From positions 3,214,001-3,278,000 of the forward strand of contig NZ_JAFBBP010000001.1 in NCBI RefSeq assembly GCF_016907275.1: a stretch of DNA of 64,000 bases. Direction: 5' to 3'. Below, piece after piece: positions 47,744 through 58,235 of this stretch. A program made the position numbers and the translations under genes. Position 1 is the first letter of the stretch; every line of letters starts with the position of its first letter. The notes under the pieces are model-generated. The model saw only the letters and a list, made by a program, of their open reading frames with translations. It had not been told where the DNA came from and did not search any database. Source of the DNA: Micromonospora luteifusca (lineage in GTDB: Bacteria; Actinomycetota; Actinomycetes; Mycobacteriales; Micromonosporaceae).

Positions 47744-49234
47744 GTGACCGTAGCGGCCACACCGGCATCCTCGCCCGCGACCGCGGGCGAGCAGTCCGGC
47801 GTACGCCTGGCGCGGTCGCGCCGCAACGCCGAACTGTCCCTGCTGCTGCTCGCCATGGCGTTGGTGGCCGCGTACGGCGCGACCGTCGAGGCGAACCTGC
47901 TGGACACGGTCACCCCGGACTTCTGGATGCCCGCCGCCGCGCTCGGTGTGGTCTTCCTCGGTCTGCACCTGGTCATCCGGTTCCTGGCCCCGTTCGCCGA
48001 CCCGGCCCTGCTGCCGGCGGTGGCCCTGCTCAACGGGCTCGGGGTGGGCTTCCTCCGCCGGATCGACCTGGGCGAAGCCCCGGTCGCCGACCGGGAGAGC
48101 CTGGCCACCTTCGCGGGGCAGGGCGGGCGTCAGTTGGCCTGGACGCTCGCCTCGGTGATCCTCGCCGCCGTCCTGCTCGCCGTCATGCGTGACCACCGAT
48201 CGATCTCCCGGTACGCGTACACCCTGGGGTTGGCCGGCATCGTGCTGGTGATGCTCCCGGCGGTGCTGCCGCCCAGCATCTCCGAGCGAAACGGTGCCAG
48301 GCTGTGGATCCAGGTCGCCGGTTTCTCCATTCAGCCGGGTGAGTTCGCCAAGTTGGCGCTGCTGGTCTTCTTCGCCTACTACCTGGTCCGCAAGCGCGAG
48401 GTGCTGTCGCTGGCCAGCCGGCGATTCCTCGGCATCGACTTCCCGCGCGGGCGCGACCTCGGCCCGGTGGTCGGGGTCTGGCTGATCAGCGTCCTGGTGC
48501 TGGTCTTCGAGAAGGACCTGGGCACCTCGCTGCTCTACTTCGGCATGTTCGTGGTGACGCTCTACATCGCCACCGAACGGGTCAGCTGGCTGCTGATCGG
48601 CCTGGTGCTCTTCTTCGGTGGCGCGTACCTCGCCTACGTCCTCGGCGAGACGGTCGGCGGTCCGTTCGCCAACTTCTACCTGCGCGCCGAGATCTGGCTC
48701 GACCCGTTCGCCGATCCGACCGACAAGGGCTACCAGTTGGTGCAGGGGCTGCTCGCGCTCGGCACCGGCGGCCTCTTCGGTGCCGGCCCGGGCGGCGGGC
48801 AGCCCGGGCTTCTGCCCGAGGTGCAGAACGACTTCATCTTCGCCGGCATCGGTGAGGAGCTCGGCCTCTTCGGGCTCTCCGCGCTGCTGGTCGTCTACCT
48901 GCTGATCGTGGAGCGAGGGCTGCGTGCCGCGCTCGCGGTGCGGGACTCGTTCGGCAAGCTGCTCGCCGGTGGTCTCGCGTTCACCCTCGGCCTGCAGGTC
49001 TTCGTGATCGTCGGCGGGATCAGCAAGCTCATCCCGCTGACCGGTCAGACCACCCCGTTCCTGTCCGCCGGTGGTTCGTCACTGATGGCGAACTGGCTGC
49101 TCATCGCGGTGTTGCTGCGGGTCTCCGACGGAGCCCGTCGGCCGGTCACGGGGGCCGGCGGCAAAGCGCCCCGGCCCGCCGCCGGCCCGCCCGAGCAGCT
49201 GCACGGTGCTCCCACGGAGGTGATCAAGCCGTGA
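47744..49234 (+). CDS. rodA: SEDS peptidoglycan glycosyltransferase RodA/FtsW
   Basis: 496 residues, about 12 hydrophobic helices with the SEDS motifs: KDLGTSLLYFGMF in the middle, and GLFGAGPG plus NDFIFAGIGEELG in the large loop. Polymerises lipid II together with its class B PBP partner encoded next (four-base overlap with pbpA). GTG start after a 30-base gap behind pstP. Confidence 0.95.
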   Translation: MTVAATPASSPATAGEQSGVRLARSRRNAELSLLLLAMALVAAYGATVEANLLDTVTPDFWMPAAALGVVFLGLHLVIRFLAPFADPALLPAVALLNGLGVGFLRRIDLGEAPVADRESLATFAGQGGRQLAWTLASVILAAVLLAVMRDHRSISRYAYTLGLAGIVLVMLPAVLPPSISERNGARLWIQVAGFSIQPGEFAKLALLVFFAYYLVRKREVLSLASRRFLGIDFPRGRDLGPVVGVWLISVLVLVFEKDLGTSLLYFGMFVVTLYIATERVSWLLIGLVLFFGGAYLAYVLGETVGGPFANFYLRAEIWLDPFADPTDKGYQLVQGLLALGTGGLFGAGPGGGQPGLLPEVQNDFIFAGIGEELGLFGLSALLVVYLLIVERGLRAALAVRDSFGKLLAGGLAFTLGLQVFVIVGGISKLIPLTGQTTPFLSAGGSSLMANWLLIAVLLRVSDGARRPVTGAGGKAPRPAAGPPEQLHGAPTEVIKP

Positions 49235-50736
49235 ACGCACCCCTGCGCCGTGTCGGCGTCGTCGTCATGGTCCTGTTCGGTCTGCTCTTCGCGAACCTCA
49301 ACTGGATCCAGGCCTACAAGGCCGACGAATACCGCACCAGTGACTACAACGACCGGGTTCAGGTTGCCGACTACAAGCGCAAGCGCGGCAACATCGAGGC
49401 TGGCGGCACGGCAGTGGCCACCAGCAAGGAGACCACTGGCACCCTGAAGTTCCTCCGCACCTACCCGGGCGGCGCCGAGTACGCCCACGTGCTCGGCTAC
49501 AAGCCGGTCAACCTTTCGGACCAGGGCATCGAGCGGGTGGAGAACGACTTCCTGGCCGGCACCAGCGACCAGTTGATCGGCGACCGGTTGAAGGACATGT
49601 TCACCGGCGACGACAGCGGTGGTGGCAACGTGCTGCTCACGCTCTCCAAGAAGGCTCAGGACGCGGCGTACAACCAGCTGCGCAACAACCAGGTGGGGGC
49701 GAAGAAGGGCGCGGCGATCGCCATCGACCCGCGTACCGGCGCGGTGCAGGCGCTCGTCTCCATGCCCAGCTTCGACCCGAACCCGCTGGCCAGCCACGAC
49801 ACCACCGAGGCGGCTGCGGCGTTCAACAAGTTGGAACAGGACCCGGCCGGTCCGCTGAAGAACCGCGCGCTCTCCGAGACGCTGCCCCCGGGCTCCACCT
49901 TCAAGATCGTGGTGGCCGCGGCAGCACTGGAGAACGGCATCACCAAGACGACCCAGATCCCGGCCGGTCCCAGTTGGACCCCGCCCACCTCGGGCAGCCC
50001 GATTCGCAACGCCGAGGCGTCGATCTGCCCGGAGCCGAAGGTCACCCTGCTGGCAGCGGTCACCGAATCCTGCAACACCGGCTTCGCCCAGCTCGGCGTG
50101 CAGCTCGGCGCCAACGTCATCAAGGAGAAGGCCCGACAGTTCGGCTTCGAACAGGAGGACCTGACCGTCGGTGAGCTCGGTGAGGGCGGCCTGCCCACGG
50201 CGGCCAGCCGGACCGGCACCATCCAGAACGCCGACGGCGGGGACGACCCGGCCGCGCTCGCCCAGTCCTCGATCGGGCAGCGGGACGTCCGGATGACCCC
50301 GCTGGAAGGCGCCATGATCGCTGCCTCGGTCGCCCACAACGGCAGCCAGATGCGGCCGTACCTGGTGCGGCAGTTGCTCGCGCCGGATCGGACCACCAGC
50401 TACTACACCGCCAAGGCACGGGAGCTGCGCCAGCCGGTCAGCCCGCAGGTCGCCTCCGACCTGCGCGACATGATGGTCAGCGTTGTCCAGAACGGCACCG
50501 GCAAGAAGGCCGCGATCAGCGGCTACACGGTCGGCGGCAAGACCGGCACCGCTCAGTCCGCTCCGGACCGGCCCGACCACGGCTGGTTCATCGGCTTCGC
50601 GCTGGACAAGAACGGCACGCCGATCTCGGCGGTCTGCGTGATGCTCGAACAGGCCGGCCCCGGCGGCAGCGCCGAGGCAGCTCGGATCGCCGGCCAGATC
50701 ATGAAAGCCGCGATCGCCGACCCCGGGGGTCGCTGA
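49231..50736 (+). CDS. pbpA: Penicillin-binding protein A (class B transpeptidase)
   Basis: 501 residues: N-terminal membrane anchor (about 8-27), a dimerisation/pedestal region, and a transpeptidase domain with active-site S222 in STFK, SCN at 280-282 and K437 in KTGTA. Crosslinks peptidoglycan with RodA; in Mtb it is a PknB substrate. Start overlaps the rodA stop. Confidence 0.95.
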   Translation: MNAPLRRVGVVVMVLFGLLFANLNWIQAYKADEYRTSDYNDRVQVADYKRKRGNIEAGGTAVATSKETTGTLKFLRTYPGGAEYAHVLGYKPVNLSDQGIERVENDFLAGTSDQLIGDRLKDMFTGDDSGGGNVLLTLSKKAQDAAYNQLRNNQVGAKKGAAIAIDPRTGAVQALVSMPSFDPNPLASHDTTEAAAAFNKLEQDPAGPLKNRALSETLPPGSTFKIVVAAAALENGITKTTQIPAGPSWTPPTSGSPIRNAEASICPEPKVTLLAAVTESCNTGFAQLGVQLGANVIKEKARQFGFEQEDLTVGELGEGGLPTAASRTGTIQNADGGDDPAALAQSSIGQRDVRMTPLEGAMIAASVAHNGSQMRPYLVRQLLAPDRTTSYYTAKARELRQPVSPQVASDLRDMMVSVVQNGTGKKAAISGYTVGGKTGTAQSAPDRPDHGWFIGFALDKNGTPISAVCVMLEQAGPGGSAEAARIAGQIMKAAIADPGGR

Positions 50737-50737
50737 C

Positions 50738-52135
50738 ATGCTCAGCCCCGGTGTCCAGCTCGGCAACCGCTACCGCCTCGACGAGCGGATCGCCAGCGGC
50801 GGCATGGGCGACGTCTGGCGCGGCACCGATCAGGTGCTCGGCCGGACGGTCGCGGTGAAGAGCTTGCTCCCCGCGCTGCTCGACGACCCGGACTTTGCCG
50901 AGCGGTTCCGCGGCGAGGCCCGCACCATGGCCACCATCAACCACCCCGGCGTGGTGGACGTCTACGACTTCGGCAACGACCAGCAGATCGCGTTCCTGGT
51001 CATGGAGTACGTCGAGGGTGACGCCCTGTCGTCCACGCTGAGCCGGGTCGGCCGGCTCACCCCGGCCCGGACGATGGCCCTCGTCGCGCAGGCCGCGGAC
51101 GCGTTGCACGCTGCGCACGAGAAGGGCATCGTGCACCGCGACGTTAAGCCGGGCAACCTCCTCGTCCGGCCGAATGGCACGCTGGTGCTGACCGACTTCG
51201 GCATCGCCCGCTCCGACCTGGTCGGCCAGCTCACCGCAGCCGGCTCGGTGCTCGGCACCGCCTCGTACATCTCGCCCGAGCAGGCCACCGGTGGCGTGGC
51301 CACCCCCGCGTCGGACGTCTACGCGCTGGGCGTGGTCGCCTACCAGTGCCTCGCCGGGCGGCGCCCGTTCGAGGGCGACAACCCGCTCGACATCGCGATG
51401 CGGCACGTCCGGGAAGCTCCCCGGCCGCTGCCCGCCGACATCCCCCCGCAGGTGCGCGCGGTGGTGGAACGGGCGTTGGCCAAGGACCCGGCCGCCCGTT
51501 GGCCGAGCGCCGCCGCGCTCGCCGGGGTCGCCCGCCAACTCAAGGCCGCGCTCTCCCAGCAGGCCAGGGCCGCCGGCAACTCCGGGCCCGTCTCCGCGGC
51601 GCCGGCATCGCCTGCGGCGCCCGGTCGGGCCCAGGTGCCGCAGGCGCACCAAATGCGCCCGCCAGGTGCCCGCCCGCCAGCCGCCGGGTTGAGGCCGACC
51701 GCGGTCGCGCCGGCCCAGCAGCCGCGCCCCACCGCCGTCGCGCCGGCCGCCCGGCCGCCGGTCGCACCGAACGGATACCCACGCGGTGCCGCAGCGGTGC
51801 CGTCAGCACCGCCCCACCAGCAACCGGCGGCGTACGCCCGGCCGGCCGGCCCGTCGGTGCCGTCACCCGAGCCCCGCCGGTCCCGGCCCGGGATGGTGCT
51901 TCTCGCCATCCTGTTGGCCGTGCTGGTCCTGCTCTGCTCCGGCGTGATTTCCTACAACCTGCGGAAGCAGTCGCAGGCCGGTGAACGCGCCGGGTTGACT
52001 CCGCGCGCCGTGACGTCCGGCGCGCTACGACTCGACGGACGCGACGATCCGGCCCGGACGTCGTACCGTCGGGAGATACGACTCCAGCCGGGCGACGGCG
52101 GGACGACGACGAGCGAAGGACGACAGACGCGATGA
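50738..52135 (+). CDS. pknA: Ser/Thr protein kinase PknA
   Basis: 465 residues: kinase domain 12-275 with ATP lysine K41, HRDVKPGN (catalytic D135) and DFG (D153); long Ala/Pro-rich juxtamembrane linker; one membrane helix at about 390-410; short extracellular tail without PASTA repeats. Works with PknB on cell-shape and division proteins. Begins one base after pbpA and overlaps pknB by four bases. Confidence 0.95.
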   Translation: MLSPGVQLGNRYRLDERIASGGMGDVWRGTDQVLGRTVAVKSLLPALLDDPDFAERFRGEARTMATINHPGVVDVYDFGNDQQIAFLVMEYVEGDALSSTLSRVGRLTPARTMALVAQAADALHAAHEKGIVHRDVKPGNLLVRPNGTLVLTDFGIARSDLVGQLTAAGSVLGTASYISPEQATGGVATPASDVYALGVVAYQCLAGRRPFEGDNPLDIAMRHVREAPRPLPADIPPQVRAVVERALAKDPAARWPSAAALAGVARQLKAALSQQARAAGNSGPVSAAPASPAAPGRAQVPQAHQMRPPGARPPAAGLRPTAVAPAQQPRPTAVAPAARPPVAPNGYPRGAAAVPSAPPHQQPAAYARPAGPSVPSPEPRRSRPGMVLLAILLAVLVLLCSGVISYNLRKQSQAGERAGLTPRAVTSGALRLDGRDDPARTSYRREIRLQPGDGGTTTSEGRQTR

Positions 52136-53949
52136 CAGCGCAGGCCCGCCTGCTCGGTGGCAGGTACCAGGTCGGCGAGCTGCTCGGCTACGGCGGCATG
52201 GCCGAGGTGCACCGCGGTCGCGATCTCCGGCTCGGTCGGGACGTCGCGATCAAGATGCTCCGTACCGACCTGGCCCGGGACGCGACGTTCCAGATGCGGT
52301 TTCGTCGGGAGGCGCAGAACGCCGCCTCGCTCAACCACCCGGCGATCGTGGCGGTCTACGACACCGGTGAGGAAACAGCACCGACCGGCGAGACGCTGCC
52401 GTTCATCGTGATGGAGTTCGTCAACGGTCGGACCTTGAAGGAGGTTCTCGGCGCCGAGGGTCGCTTGCAGCCGCGCCGGGCGTTGGAGATCTGCGCCGAC
52501 ATGTGCGCCGCGCTGGAGTTCAGCCACCGGCACGGCATCATCCACCGGGACATCAAGCCCGGCAACGTGATGCTCACCCAGACCGGCCAGGTCAAGGTGA
52601 TGGACTTCGGTATCGCCCGGGCGCTGGCCAGCGGCGCGACCACCATGACGCAGACCAGCGCGGTGATCGGTACCGCGCAGTACCTCTCCCCGGAGCAGGC
52701 GCGCGGCGAGGCCGTCGATGCCCGCTCCGACGTGTACGCGGCCGGCTGCGTGCTCTTCGAGTTGGTCTGCGGGCACCCGCCGTTCGTCGGGGACAGCCCG
52801 GTCAGCGTCGCCTACCAGCACGTCCGGGAGACGCCGCCGACGCCGAGCGACATCAACCCGGACGTCACCCCGGCCGTCGACGCGATCGTCTTGAAGGCGC
52901 TGTCGAAGAACCCGCTCAACCGCTACCAGAGCGCCGGCGAGATGCGTGCCGACCTGCTCCGCGCTGCCGCCGGCCGGCCCGTGTTGGCCACCCCGGTGCT
53001 GCGCGAGGCGGAGACGGTGGCGATGGCACCGGCCGCCGGCCGGGGCGGCTATCCGGCTCCCGCCGGTGGGCCGCAGACCGGGCAGATGGCCCGGGTGGGC
53101 GATCCGCGCCAGCGCAAGGCGTCCTCCTGGTTGATCGCGACGTTCAGCGCGGTGGGTGTGCTGGCGGTGATCGCCCTGGTCGCCGCCCTGCTCTGGAGCC
53201 AACAGCAGAACAAGGCCAACCAGGCGGTGCCCACCCTTGTCGGTAAGAGTCAGGCCGCCGCGGTCACCGAGATCCGTAACGCCAAACTTCAGCCGCAGGT
53301 GGGCGACTCTGTCCTGGCCAACGACTGCACGAAGGGCACCGTCGCCCAGCAGAATCCTCCGCCGGGCACTCGGCTGAAGCAGGCCAGCACGGTGACCATC
53401 CAGCTCTGTGGCGGCAAGCCCGACGTGAAGATCCCTCCTCGCCTGGTCAACTCCCAGTTCGAGAACGTCAAGCCCCAGCTCGAGGATCTGGGGTTGGTGG
53501 TCCAGCCGAAGGAAGTGGACAACCCGGCACAGAAGGGCATCGTCCTCAAGCTGACCCCGCCGTCGGGGACCACCGTTGCGCAGGACACTACGGTGATCGT
53601 CGAGGTTTCCAAGGGCAACGTCAGCAAGGTGCCCAACGTGATCAACTCGACGCAGGACGAGGCCGCCCAGGAGCTTCGCGAGGCGGGCTACGATGTCGAG
53701 ATCCGCGACGGTGACGAGGTGCCGGCCGACCAGGCCGGCCGGGTCCAGAAGCAGAGTCCGAATGCGGGCACCGAACTGGCCAAGGGCAGGAAAGTGACCA
53801 TCGAGGTCGGCATTCCGGAGAAGGTCGTCGAACCGTCGCCCACCGGCACGCCGACCAGCACGCCGTCGGGCACGCCAACTACGCCCGGCGGCGGTGGCGG
53901 CATCGGTCTGCCGTTCCCGCCCCAACCGACCCGGCTTCCCGAGGACTAG
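52132..53949 (+). CDS. pknB: Ser/Thr protein kinase PknB with three PASTA domains
   Basis: 605 residues: kinase domain 12-275 (K41, catalytic D140, DFG D158, activation-loop TMTQT at 171-175), membrane helix about 333-355, then three PASTA domains (about 366-427, 433-494, 498-561) and a Pro/Thr-rich tail. Mtb PknB has four PASTA units. PASTA domains sense muropeptides or lipid II; the kinase coordinates growth. Last gene of the operon. Confidence 0.96.
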   Translation: MTAQARLLGGRYQVGELLGYGGMAEVHRGRDLRLGRDVAIKMLRTDLARDATFQMRFRREAQNAASLNHPAIVAVYDTGEETAPTGETLPFIVMEFVNGRTLKEVLGAEGRLQPRRALEICADMCAALEFSHRHGIIHRDIKPGNVMLTQTGQVKVMDFGIARALASGATTMTQTSAVIGTAQYLSPEQARGEAVDARSDVYAAGCVLFELVCGHPPFVGDSPVSVAYQHVRETPPTPSDINPDVTPAVDAIVLKALSKNPLNRYQSAGEMRADLLRAAAGRPVLATPVLREAETVAMAPAAGRGGYPAPAGGPQTGQMARVGDPRQRKASSWLIATFSAVGVLAVIALVAALLWSQQQNKANQAVPTLVGKSQAAAVTEIRNAKLQPQVGDSVLANDCTKGTVAQQNPPPGTRLKQASTVTIQLCGGKPDVKIPPRLVNSQFENVKPQLEDLGLVVQPKEVDNPAQKGIVLKLTPPSGTTVAQDTTVIVEVSKGNVSKVPNVINSTQDEAAQELREAGYDVEIRDGDEVPADQAGRVQKQSPNAGTELAKGRKVTIEVGIPEKVVEPSPTGTPTSTPSGTPTTPGGGGGIGLPFPPQPTRLPED

Positions 53950-53976
53950 GCCGGCACCCCGGTCCCGGACCTCGGT

Positions 53977-54675
53977 ATGAGTGACGCGGAAGCTACCGGT
54001 GTCGAGTCGGTGGTGAGCCGACCGCCTCGACGCCTCAGGCGCGTGGCCATCCTGGGTGCCGTCGTGCTGCTGCTCGTCAGTCTTCCGTGGCTGTGGACGA
54101 CGCTCACCGCCCGCGGTCACGTGTACGCCGAGGCCGAAGCTCCGGCCGCCGAAGTGGTGATCGTTCTCGGCACGGCCGTGGCGGCTGATCGGCAACGGCC
54201 GGGGGACCGGCTGGCCGGCCGCCTGGAGACCGCCGCCGAGTTGGTGACGAGCGGGCGGGCCAAGGTCGTGCTCGTGTCGGGCGATGGTGGTGGCACGTCA
54301 GGTGACGAGCCGGCGGTCATGACGTCGTACCTCACCAAGCTTGGCGTCGACGCACGTCGGGTGGTATCCGACCCGTTCGGCCTGGACACGTACGACAGCT
54401 GCGCCCGAGCGCGCGAGGTGTACGGCGTCGAGCGGGCCCTGATCGTGACCCAGTCCTACCACCTGTCGCGAGCGGTGACGTTGTGCCGGCATCTGGGCCT
54501 CGACGTCGACGGAGTCACCGCACGCTGCGACGGTTGCGGGTCCTTCCTGCTCGCCGAGAAGTCCGTCCGGGACTACTTCGCCAGTGGCAAAGCGGCGTTG
54601 GACGCGGTCCGGGACCGCGCGCCGGCCGTCCGCTCGCCTGCGGATCCGGCGGTTCAGGACGCGCTGCGGGGCTGA
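53977..54675 (+). CDS. SanA/YdcF-like (DUF218) membrane protein
   Basis: 232 residues: N-terminal membrane helix (about 25-45) and a DUF218 domain (VVIVLGTAV; LVSGDGG; DTYDSCARAREV; VTQSYHLSRAV). The SanA/ElyC branch is linked to envelope barrier function and vancomycin tolerance. Twenty-seven bases behind pknB, so possibly the end of that operon; convergent with pabA/trpG. Confidence 0.85.
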   Translation: MSDAEATGVESVVSRPPRRLRRVAILGAVVLLLVSLPWLWTTLTARGHVYAEAEAPAAEVVIVLGTAVAADRQRPGDRLAGRLETAAELVTSGRAKVVLVSGDGGGTSGDEPAVMTSYLTKLGVDARRVVSDPFGLDTYDSCARAREVYGVERALIVTQSYHLSRAVTLCRHLGLDVDGVTARCDGCGSFLLAEKSVRDYFASGKAALDAVRDRAPAVRSPADPAVQDALRG

Positions 54676-54721
54676 TCCGGCGGCGTGCCGTCCCTGGGAC
54701 CGGTGAACGAGCGGCGGGGCC

Positions 54722-55372
54722 TCAGGTGGTGGCGAAGGCGGCCCGGCGACGGGCGTCGACCTCGGCGGCGAGCGCGGGTGCGCGCTCCAGCGCCTCCTGG
54801 TGACCGCAACTGGCCAGCCAGTTGGCCAACATCAGGTGGCCGCCCTCGGTCAGCACCGACTCCGGGTGGAACTGGACGCCCTCGATGGGCAGCGTCCGGT
54901 GCCGCATCGCCATCACCACGCCGGAGCCGGTCCAACCGGTGACCTCCAGCTCGTCCGGAAGCGTCTCGGGCAACACCGCGAGCGAGTGGTACCGGGTGGC
55001 GGTGAACGGATCGGGCAGGCCGGCGAGCACACCGACCGCGTTGTGCCGTACCTCGGAGGTCTTGCCGTGCAGCAGCTCGGGGGCCCGCGTCACGGTCGCC
55101 CCGAAAGCCTCGCCGATCGCCTGGTGGCCGAGGCAGACGCCGAAGATCGGCAACTCGCCCGCGTACTTCCGGATGACGTCCAGACAGATGCCGGCCCGGT
55201 CGGGGCTGCCCGGCCCCGGTGAGAGCAGGATGCCGGCGGCGCCAACCTTGCCCACCTCGGCGATGTCGATCTCATCGTTGCGGCGGACCTCGCAGTCCAC
55301 GCCGAGTTGGCCCAGATATTGCACGAGGTTGAAGACGAACGAGTCGTAGTTGTCGATCACCAGGACGCGCAT
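54722..55372 (-). CDS. Glutamine amidotransferase of anthranilate/aminodeoxychorismate synthase
   Basis: About 216 residues, class I glutamine amidotransferase: LLSPGPGSP, nucleophile Cys in GVCLGHQAIGEAFG, and the C-terminal HPES catalytic His-Glu. Provides ammonia for anthranilate or 4-amino-4-deoxychorismate; the position next to pknB and the absence of trp genes favour the PabA role in folate synthesis, but TrpG/PabA can be shared. Start ATG 55372; a GTG at 55378 overlaps the upstream stop. Confidence 0.92.
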   Translation of the reverse strand: MRVLVIDNYDSFVFNLVQYLGQLGVDCEVRRNDEIDIAEVGKVGAAGILLSPGPGSPDRAGICLDVIRKYAGELPIFGVCLGHQAIGEAFGATVTRAPELLHGKTSEVRHNAVGVLAGLPDPFTATRYHSLAVLPETLPDELEVTGWTGSGVVMAMRHRTLPIEGVQFHPESVLTEGGHLMLANWLASCGHQEALERAPALAAEVDARRRAAFATT

Positions 55373-55374
55373 GG

Positions 55375-55653
55375 TCACCTGCTCGGGGAGGACGGCGCGG
55401 GGTTGTTCTGGTCGGTGTCGTACGGCAGCTCGTGCTCATCGCCCGCCGGGGTCTCCCCGGTCACCGGGCCGCCGTCGCCCGGCTCTGCGGGGACACCGGA
55501 CTCGACCTGCACGTCGTCGAACGGCAGCAGCGGCTCGGCCCACGGGAAGGCGACATACCAGAGCAGGGCCACCGTGGCGGCCACCAGAAGCACCGAGCCG
55601 ATCAGCTTTCCGGCCAGGCCGAACGGCAGCTTGCGCCAGATGAACGCGTACAT
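55375..55653 (-). CDS. Small membrane protein between sortase and pabA/trpG
   Basis: 92 residues: one N-terminal membrane helix (about 14-36, LAGKLIGSVLLVAATVALLWYV) followed by an acidic, Pro/Gly-rich extracytoplasmic tail (EPGDGGPVTGE). Four bases behind the sortase stop and overlapping the next gene, so clearly in the operon. Function unknown; a conserved location beside class E sortase suggests an envelope role. Confidence 0.78.
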   Translation of the reverse strand: MYAFIWRKLPFGLAGKLIGSVLLVAATVALLWYVAFPWAEPLLPFDDVQVESGVPAEPGDGGPVTGETPAGDEHELPYDTDQNNPAPSSPSR

Positions 55654-55657
55654 CGGG

Positions 55658-57217
55658 TCAGCCTCCCAGCTCGGCCGGGCGGCCCGCCGACTTGGGTTGG
55701 CTGCGGTCCAGCTCGGCGTGGATGATCAGACGCTGGTAGTTGTCGAACTTCGGGTTGCACGTGGTCAGGGTGAGCATCCGCTTGGTCGGCTTCTTGTCCG
55801 GTTCGCCGGGCACCGGCGCCACCACTTCGACCTGGGTCGGCTTGACGATCCGTGACCGCGACACCCGGTAGACGTACCAGTCGGTCTTGCTCTCGACCAC
55901 GATCGCGTCGCCCTCGTCGAGCTCGTCCAGCCGCCAGAAGGTGGCCCGGTTGCGGTGGCCGGCGACCGAGAAGTTGCCGACCTGGCCGGGCAGTGCGCTG
56001 GCCGGGTAGTGGCCCGGGGCGTAGCGGATGTCGGCCTGGGTGACTCCCTCGACCACGACCCAGTTCTTGTCGAGCTTGGGGATGTGGAGGCCTGCGAGCG
56101 GCTTGCCGCGTACCGGTGGCGACGGTTTGACGCTCGGGCCGGCCGCCGTCGGGGCGACCGTCGGGTCGTCGGTCGGGCCCCAGGCCTGGTTCAGCTGGTT
56201 GTTGAGGTCGTTCTGGTGGGCGTCGACGATGGCCGACTTGCCCCAGACCTCGTAGCCGGCGAAGAGCAGCACCACCAGGCCAAAGGTGATCAGGACCTCG
56301 CCGGTGACGCGGATGCCGGTGCGCAGCCGGGAGCCGAGCGACGGGCGGGTGAGCTCGGAGTAGACGCTCTTGTAGCCCTCGCCGGTCTGGTGCGGCCGGA
56401 GTTGGACCACCCGCTCACCGCGCCTCGGCCGAGGAGGCTCGGCGGGGTTGTCGCCGCCACCGGTCGGCCCGTCGGGGACCGCCGAGCGGGGGACGGCACC
56501 CATCAGCGCGGTCGAGTCCATGGTTGGCGGCCGGGTGGTGGGTGTGGCGGGCACGGCCGGAATCAACGCGGTGGCGGCAGGGTCGGCGACCCGGTCCGGC
56601 CCACTGGGAGGGCCAGCGCCCGGCGCAGTGGGAGGGACACGGCCGGGCCCGGCCGGAGAGAGGCTGTCCTGCCCGGTCGCCGGCACGGCGTGGGGGGCGG
56701 CCGGTGAGACCGGAGCGGCCGGGGAGCCGGTCGGCCGGGTGGGCCGGGCGGCGATCTGGGGGATGAACGCGGTCGGCGAGTCAGCAAGCGGCGGCGTCGG
56801 AGGACCGGCCGGCTGACTCGGCGTGCCGGAGGTCGCCGGCCGGGTCGGCATCCCACCGGGCGTACCCGAAGGGGTCGGGGTGGCGCCCGGCGTGTCGCCG
56901 GTGGCTGGCGGCCGACTGGACGCTGCCGGTCGGGTGGACGCGGCCCCGGGCGCGGCCGGGTTGCCCGGCCACGGCGGTGGGGCGTCGCCACCCGGGCGGC
57001 CCGGGGTGTGGGTCGGGTCGGCGGTGCGCGGAGGCTCCGGCGTGGCTGGCGGGCGCGACGCACCGGGACGGGCGGGCAGCACCGGCTCGGGCCAGTTGCC
57101 GGCCGGGCTCGACCGACCAGGTGCCGGCTCAGGCCGGTCGACCTTGGGCAGGAATGCGGTCGGATCGTCGGTCTGGTCCCGGTGCCGTCCGTCGCGACGC
57201 TCGTCCGGGCCGCTCAC
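55658..57217 (-). CDS. srtE: Class E sortase
   Basis: 519 residues: a long disordered Pro/Ala/Thr-rich cytoplasmic N terminus (about 1-295), membrane helix (about 308-330, [19 protein letters not shown]), and a C-terminal sortase domain with His (FSVAGHRNR), catalytic C487 in TLTTC and the following Arg (NYQR). Class E enzymes of high-GC actinobacteria anchor LAXTG-type proteins to peptidoglycan. The 300-residue N-terminal extension is unusually long. ATGA overlap with the DUF881 gene upstream. Confidence 0.92.
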   Translation of the reverse strand: MSGPDERRDGRHRDQTDDPTAFLPKVDRPEPAPGRSSPAGNWPEPVLPARPGASRPPATPEPPRTADPTHTPGRPGGDAPPPWPGNPAAPGAASTRPAASSRPPATGDTPGATPTPSGTPGGMPTRPATSGTPSQPAGPPTPPLADSPTAFIPQIAARPTRPTGSPAAPVSPAAPHAVPATGQDSLSPAGPGRVPPTAPGAGPPSGPDRVADPAATALIPAVPATPTTRPPTMDSTALMGAVPRSAVPDGPTGGGDNPAEPPRPRRGERVVQLRPHQTGEGYKSVYSELTRPSLGSRLRTGIRVTGEVLITFGLVVLLFAGYEVWGKSAIVDAHQNDLNNQLNQAWGPTDDPTVAPTAAGPSVKPSPPVRGKPLAGLHIPKLDKNWVVVEGVTQADIRYAPGHYPASALPGQVGNFSVAGHRNRATFWRLDELDEGDAIVVESKTDWYVYRVSRSRIVKPTQVEVVAPVPGEPDKKPTKRMLTLTTCNPKFDNYQRLIIHAELDRSQPKSAGRPAELGG

Positions 57218-58014
57218 TTGAGCACCTTCGCGGAGCGGAGGGCGGTCGAGTCTTCGAATGCGGGAACTCGCACCGTGGAGGCCGTCTCCTCGTAACCGAG
57301 CTGGTAGTCGTCGACCGCGTCCTTGAACAACCGGACTCCCTCAGAGCTGGCGAGGGCCTGCTGAAGGGCAGCGGGATCGCCGATTGCCACGATCTTGAAC
57401 GGTGGGGAGTACACCCGGCCATGAAGCAGCAGGGTGTTACCGACGCAGCGTACCGCGCTGGTCGTGAGCACGCGGACGTTCATGATTGACATGGCCTCCG
57501 CTCTGCCGGCCCAGAGCGCGTTGACCACTGCCTGCACGTCCGCCTGATGCACCACCAGGTCGTCGTTGCTGGCGTCCGACTGGGTCCGGTCAAGTTGGGG
57601 CGCGTCGTTCAGCTCGACCGTGACTCCGGGCCCGCCGAGGGCGGTGAACCCGGCGGTCTGGAGGCTGCCCTGGGCGCGCTCCTGCTGATCCTTGATCGGG
57701 GCGTCCGAGTCGGCCAGCGTGTCGGTCCGTTGCTCGACCTCGCCGCGGAGGGTGGCGGCGCGGCGTTCGCTCGCGGCCACCTGCTCGCGCCGGTCCTCGA
57801 TGAGTTGGTTGAGCTGGGGCCGTCGGTCCTCGCGCAGAGCGGTGCCGTCGGCGGTGGTCGCGCTGGTGGTGAAGAGCAGCCCTGCCGCGGCGGCGATCAG
57901 GGGCACCCCGATCGACCAGCCCGGTCGGCGTTGACGCGGTCGCCGGGGCAGCAGCCCGGCGGCGGCCCGTCGGAGGACCTTCTGCCAGGAGGTTGCGCCG
58001 GATGTGTACTCCAC
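57214..58014 (-). CDS. DUF881 domain protein
   Basis: 266 residues: basic N terminus, one membrane helix (about 35-52), coiled coil (about 65-115; [26 protein letters not shown]), then the DUF881 fold ([27 protein letters not shown]). Common next to crgA and division genes in actinobacteria; role uncertain but envelope/division-linked. GTG start; first gene of the minus-strand sortase operon. Confidence 0.9.
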   Translation of the reverse strand: MEYTSGATSWQKVLRRAAAGLLPRRPRQRRPGWSIGVPLIAAAAGLLFTTSATTADGTALREDRRPQLNQLIEDRREQVAASERRAATLRGEVEQRTDTLADSDAPIKDQQERAQGSLQTAGFTALGGPGVTVELNDAPQLDRTQSDASNDDLVVHQADVQAVVNALWAGRAEAMSIMNVRVLTTSAVRCVGNTLLLHGRVYSPPFKIVAIGDPAALQQALASSEGVRLFKDAVDDYQLGYEETASTVRVPAFEDSTALRSAKVLK

Positions 58015-58235
58015 CGAGCGTTCCTTCCGCGTGTCAGGGATCGGTCCGTGCCGGCCGGGCCGGTGATGCGAACAGTCCCGCCTGTTTCGGTCACTCCGTG
58101 CACCGGCCTGACCCCATTCGTGGTCCGGGCGGCCAATCGGGACTACGCTAGCTCTCGAACATTATTGGCCATGGACCGTCGCCCCCGCGCCCGGTTGTCA
58201 GGCCGGACGAGGTCGTCACCCCTCTGGAGAGCGCC

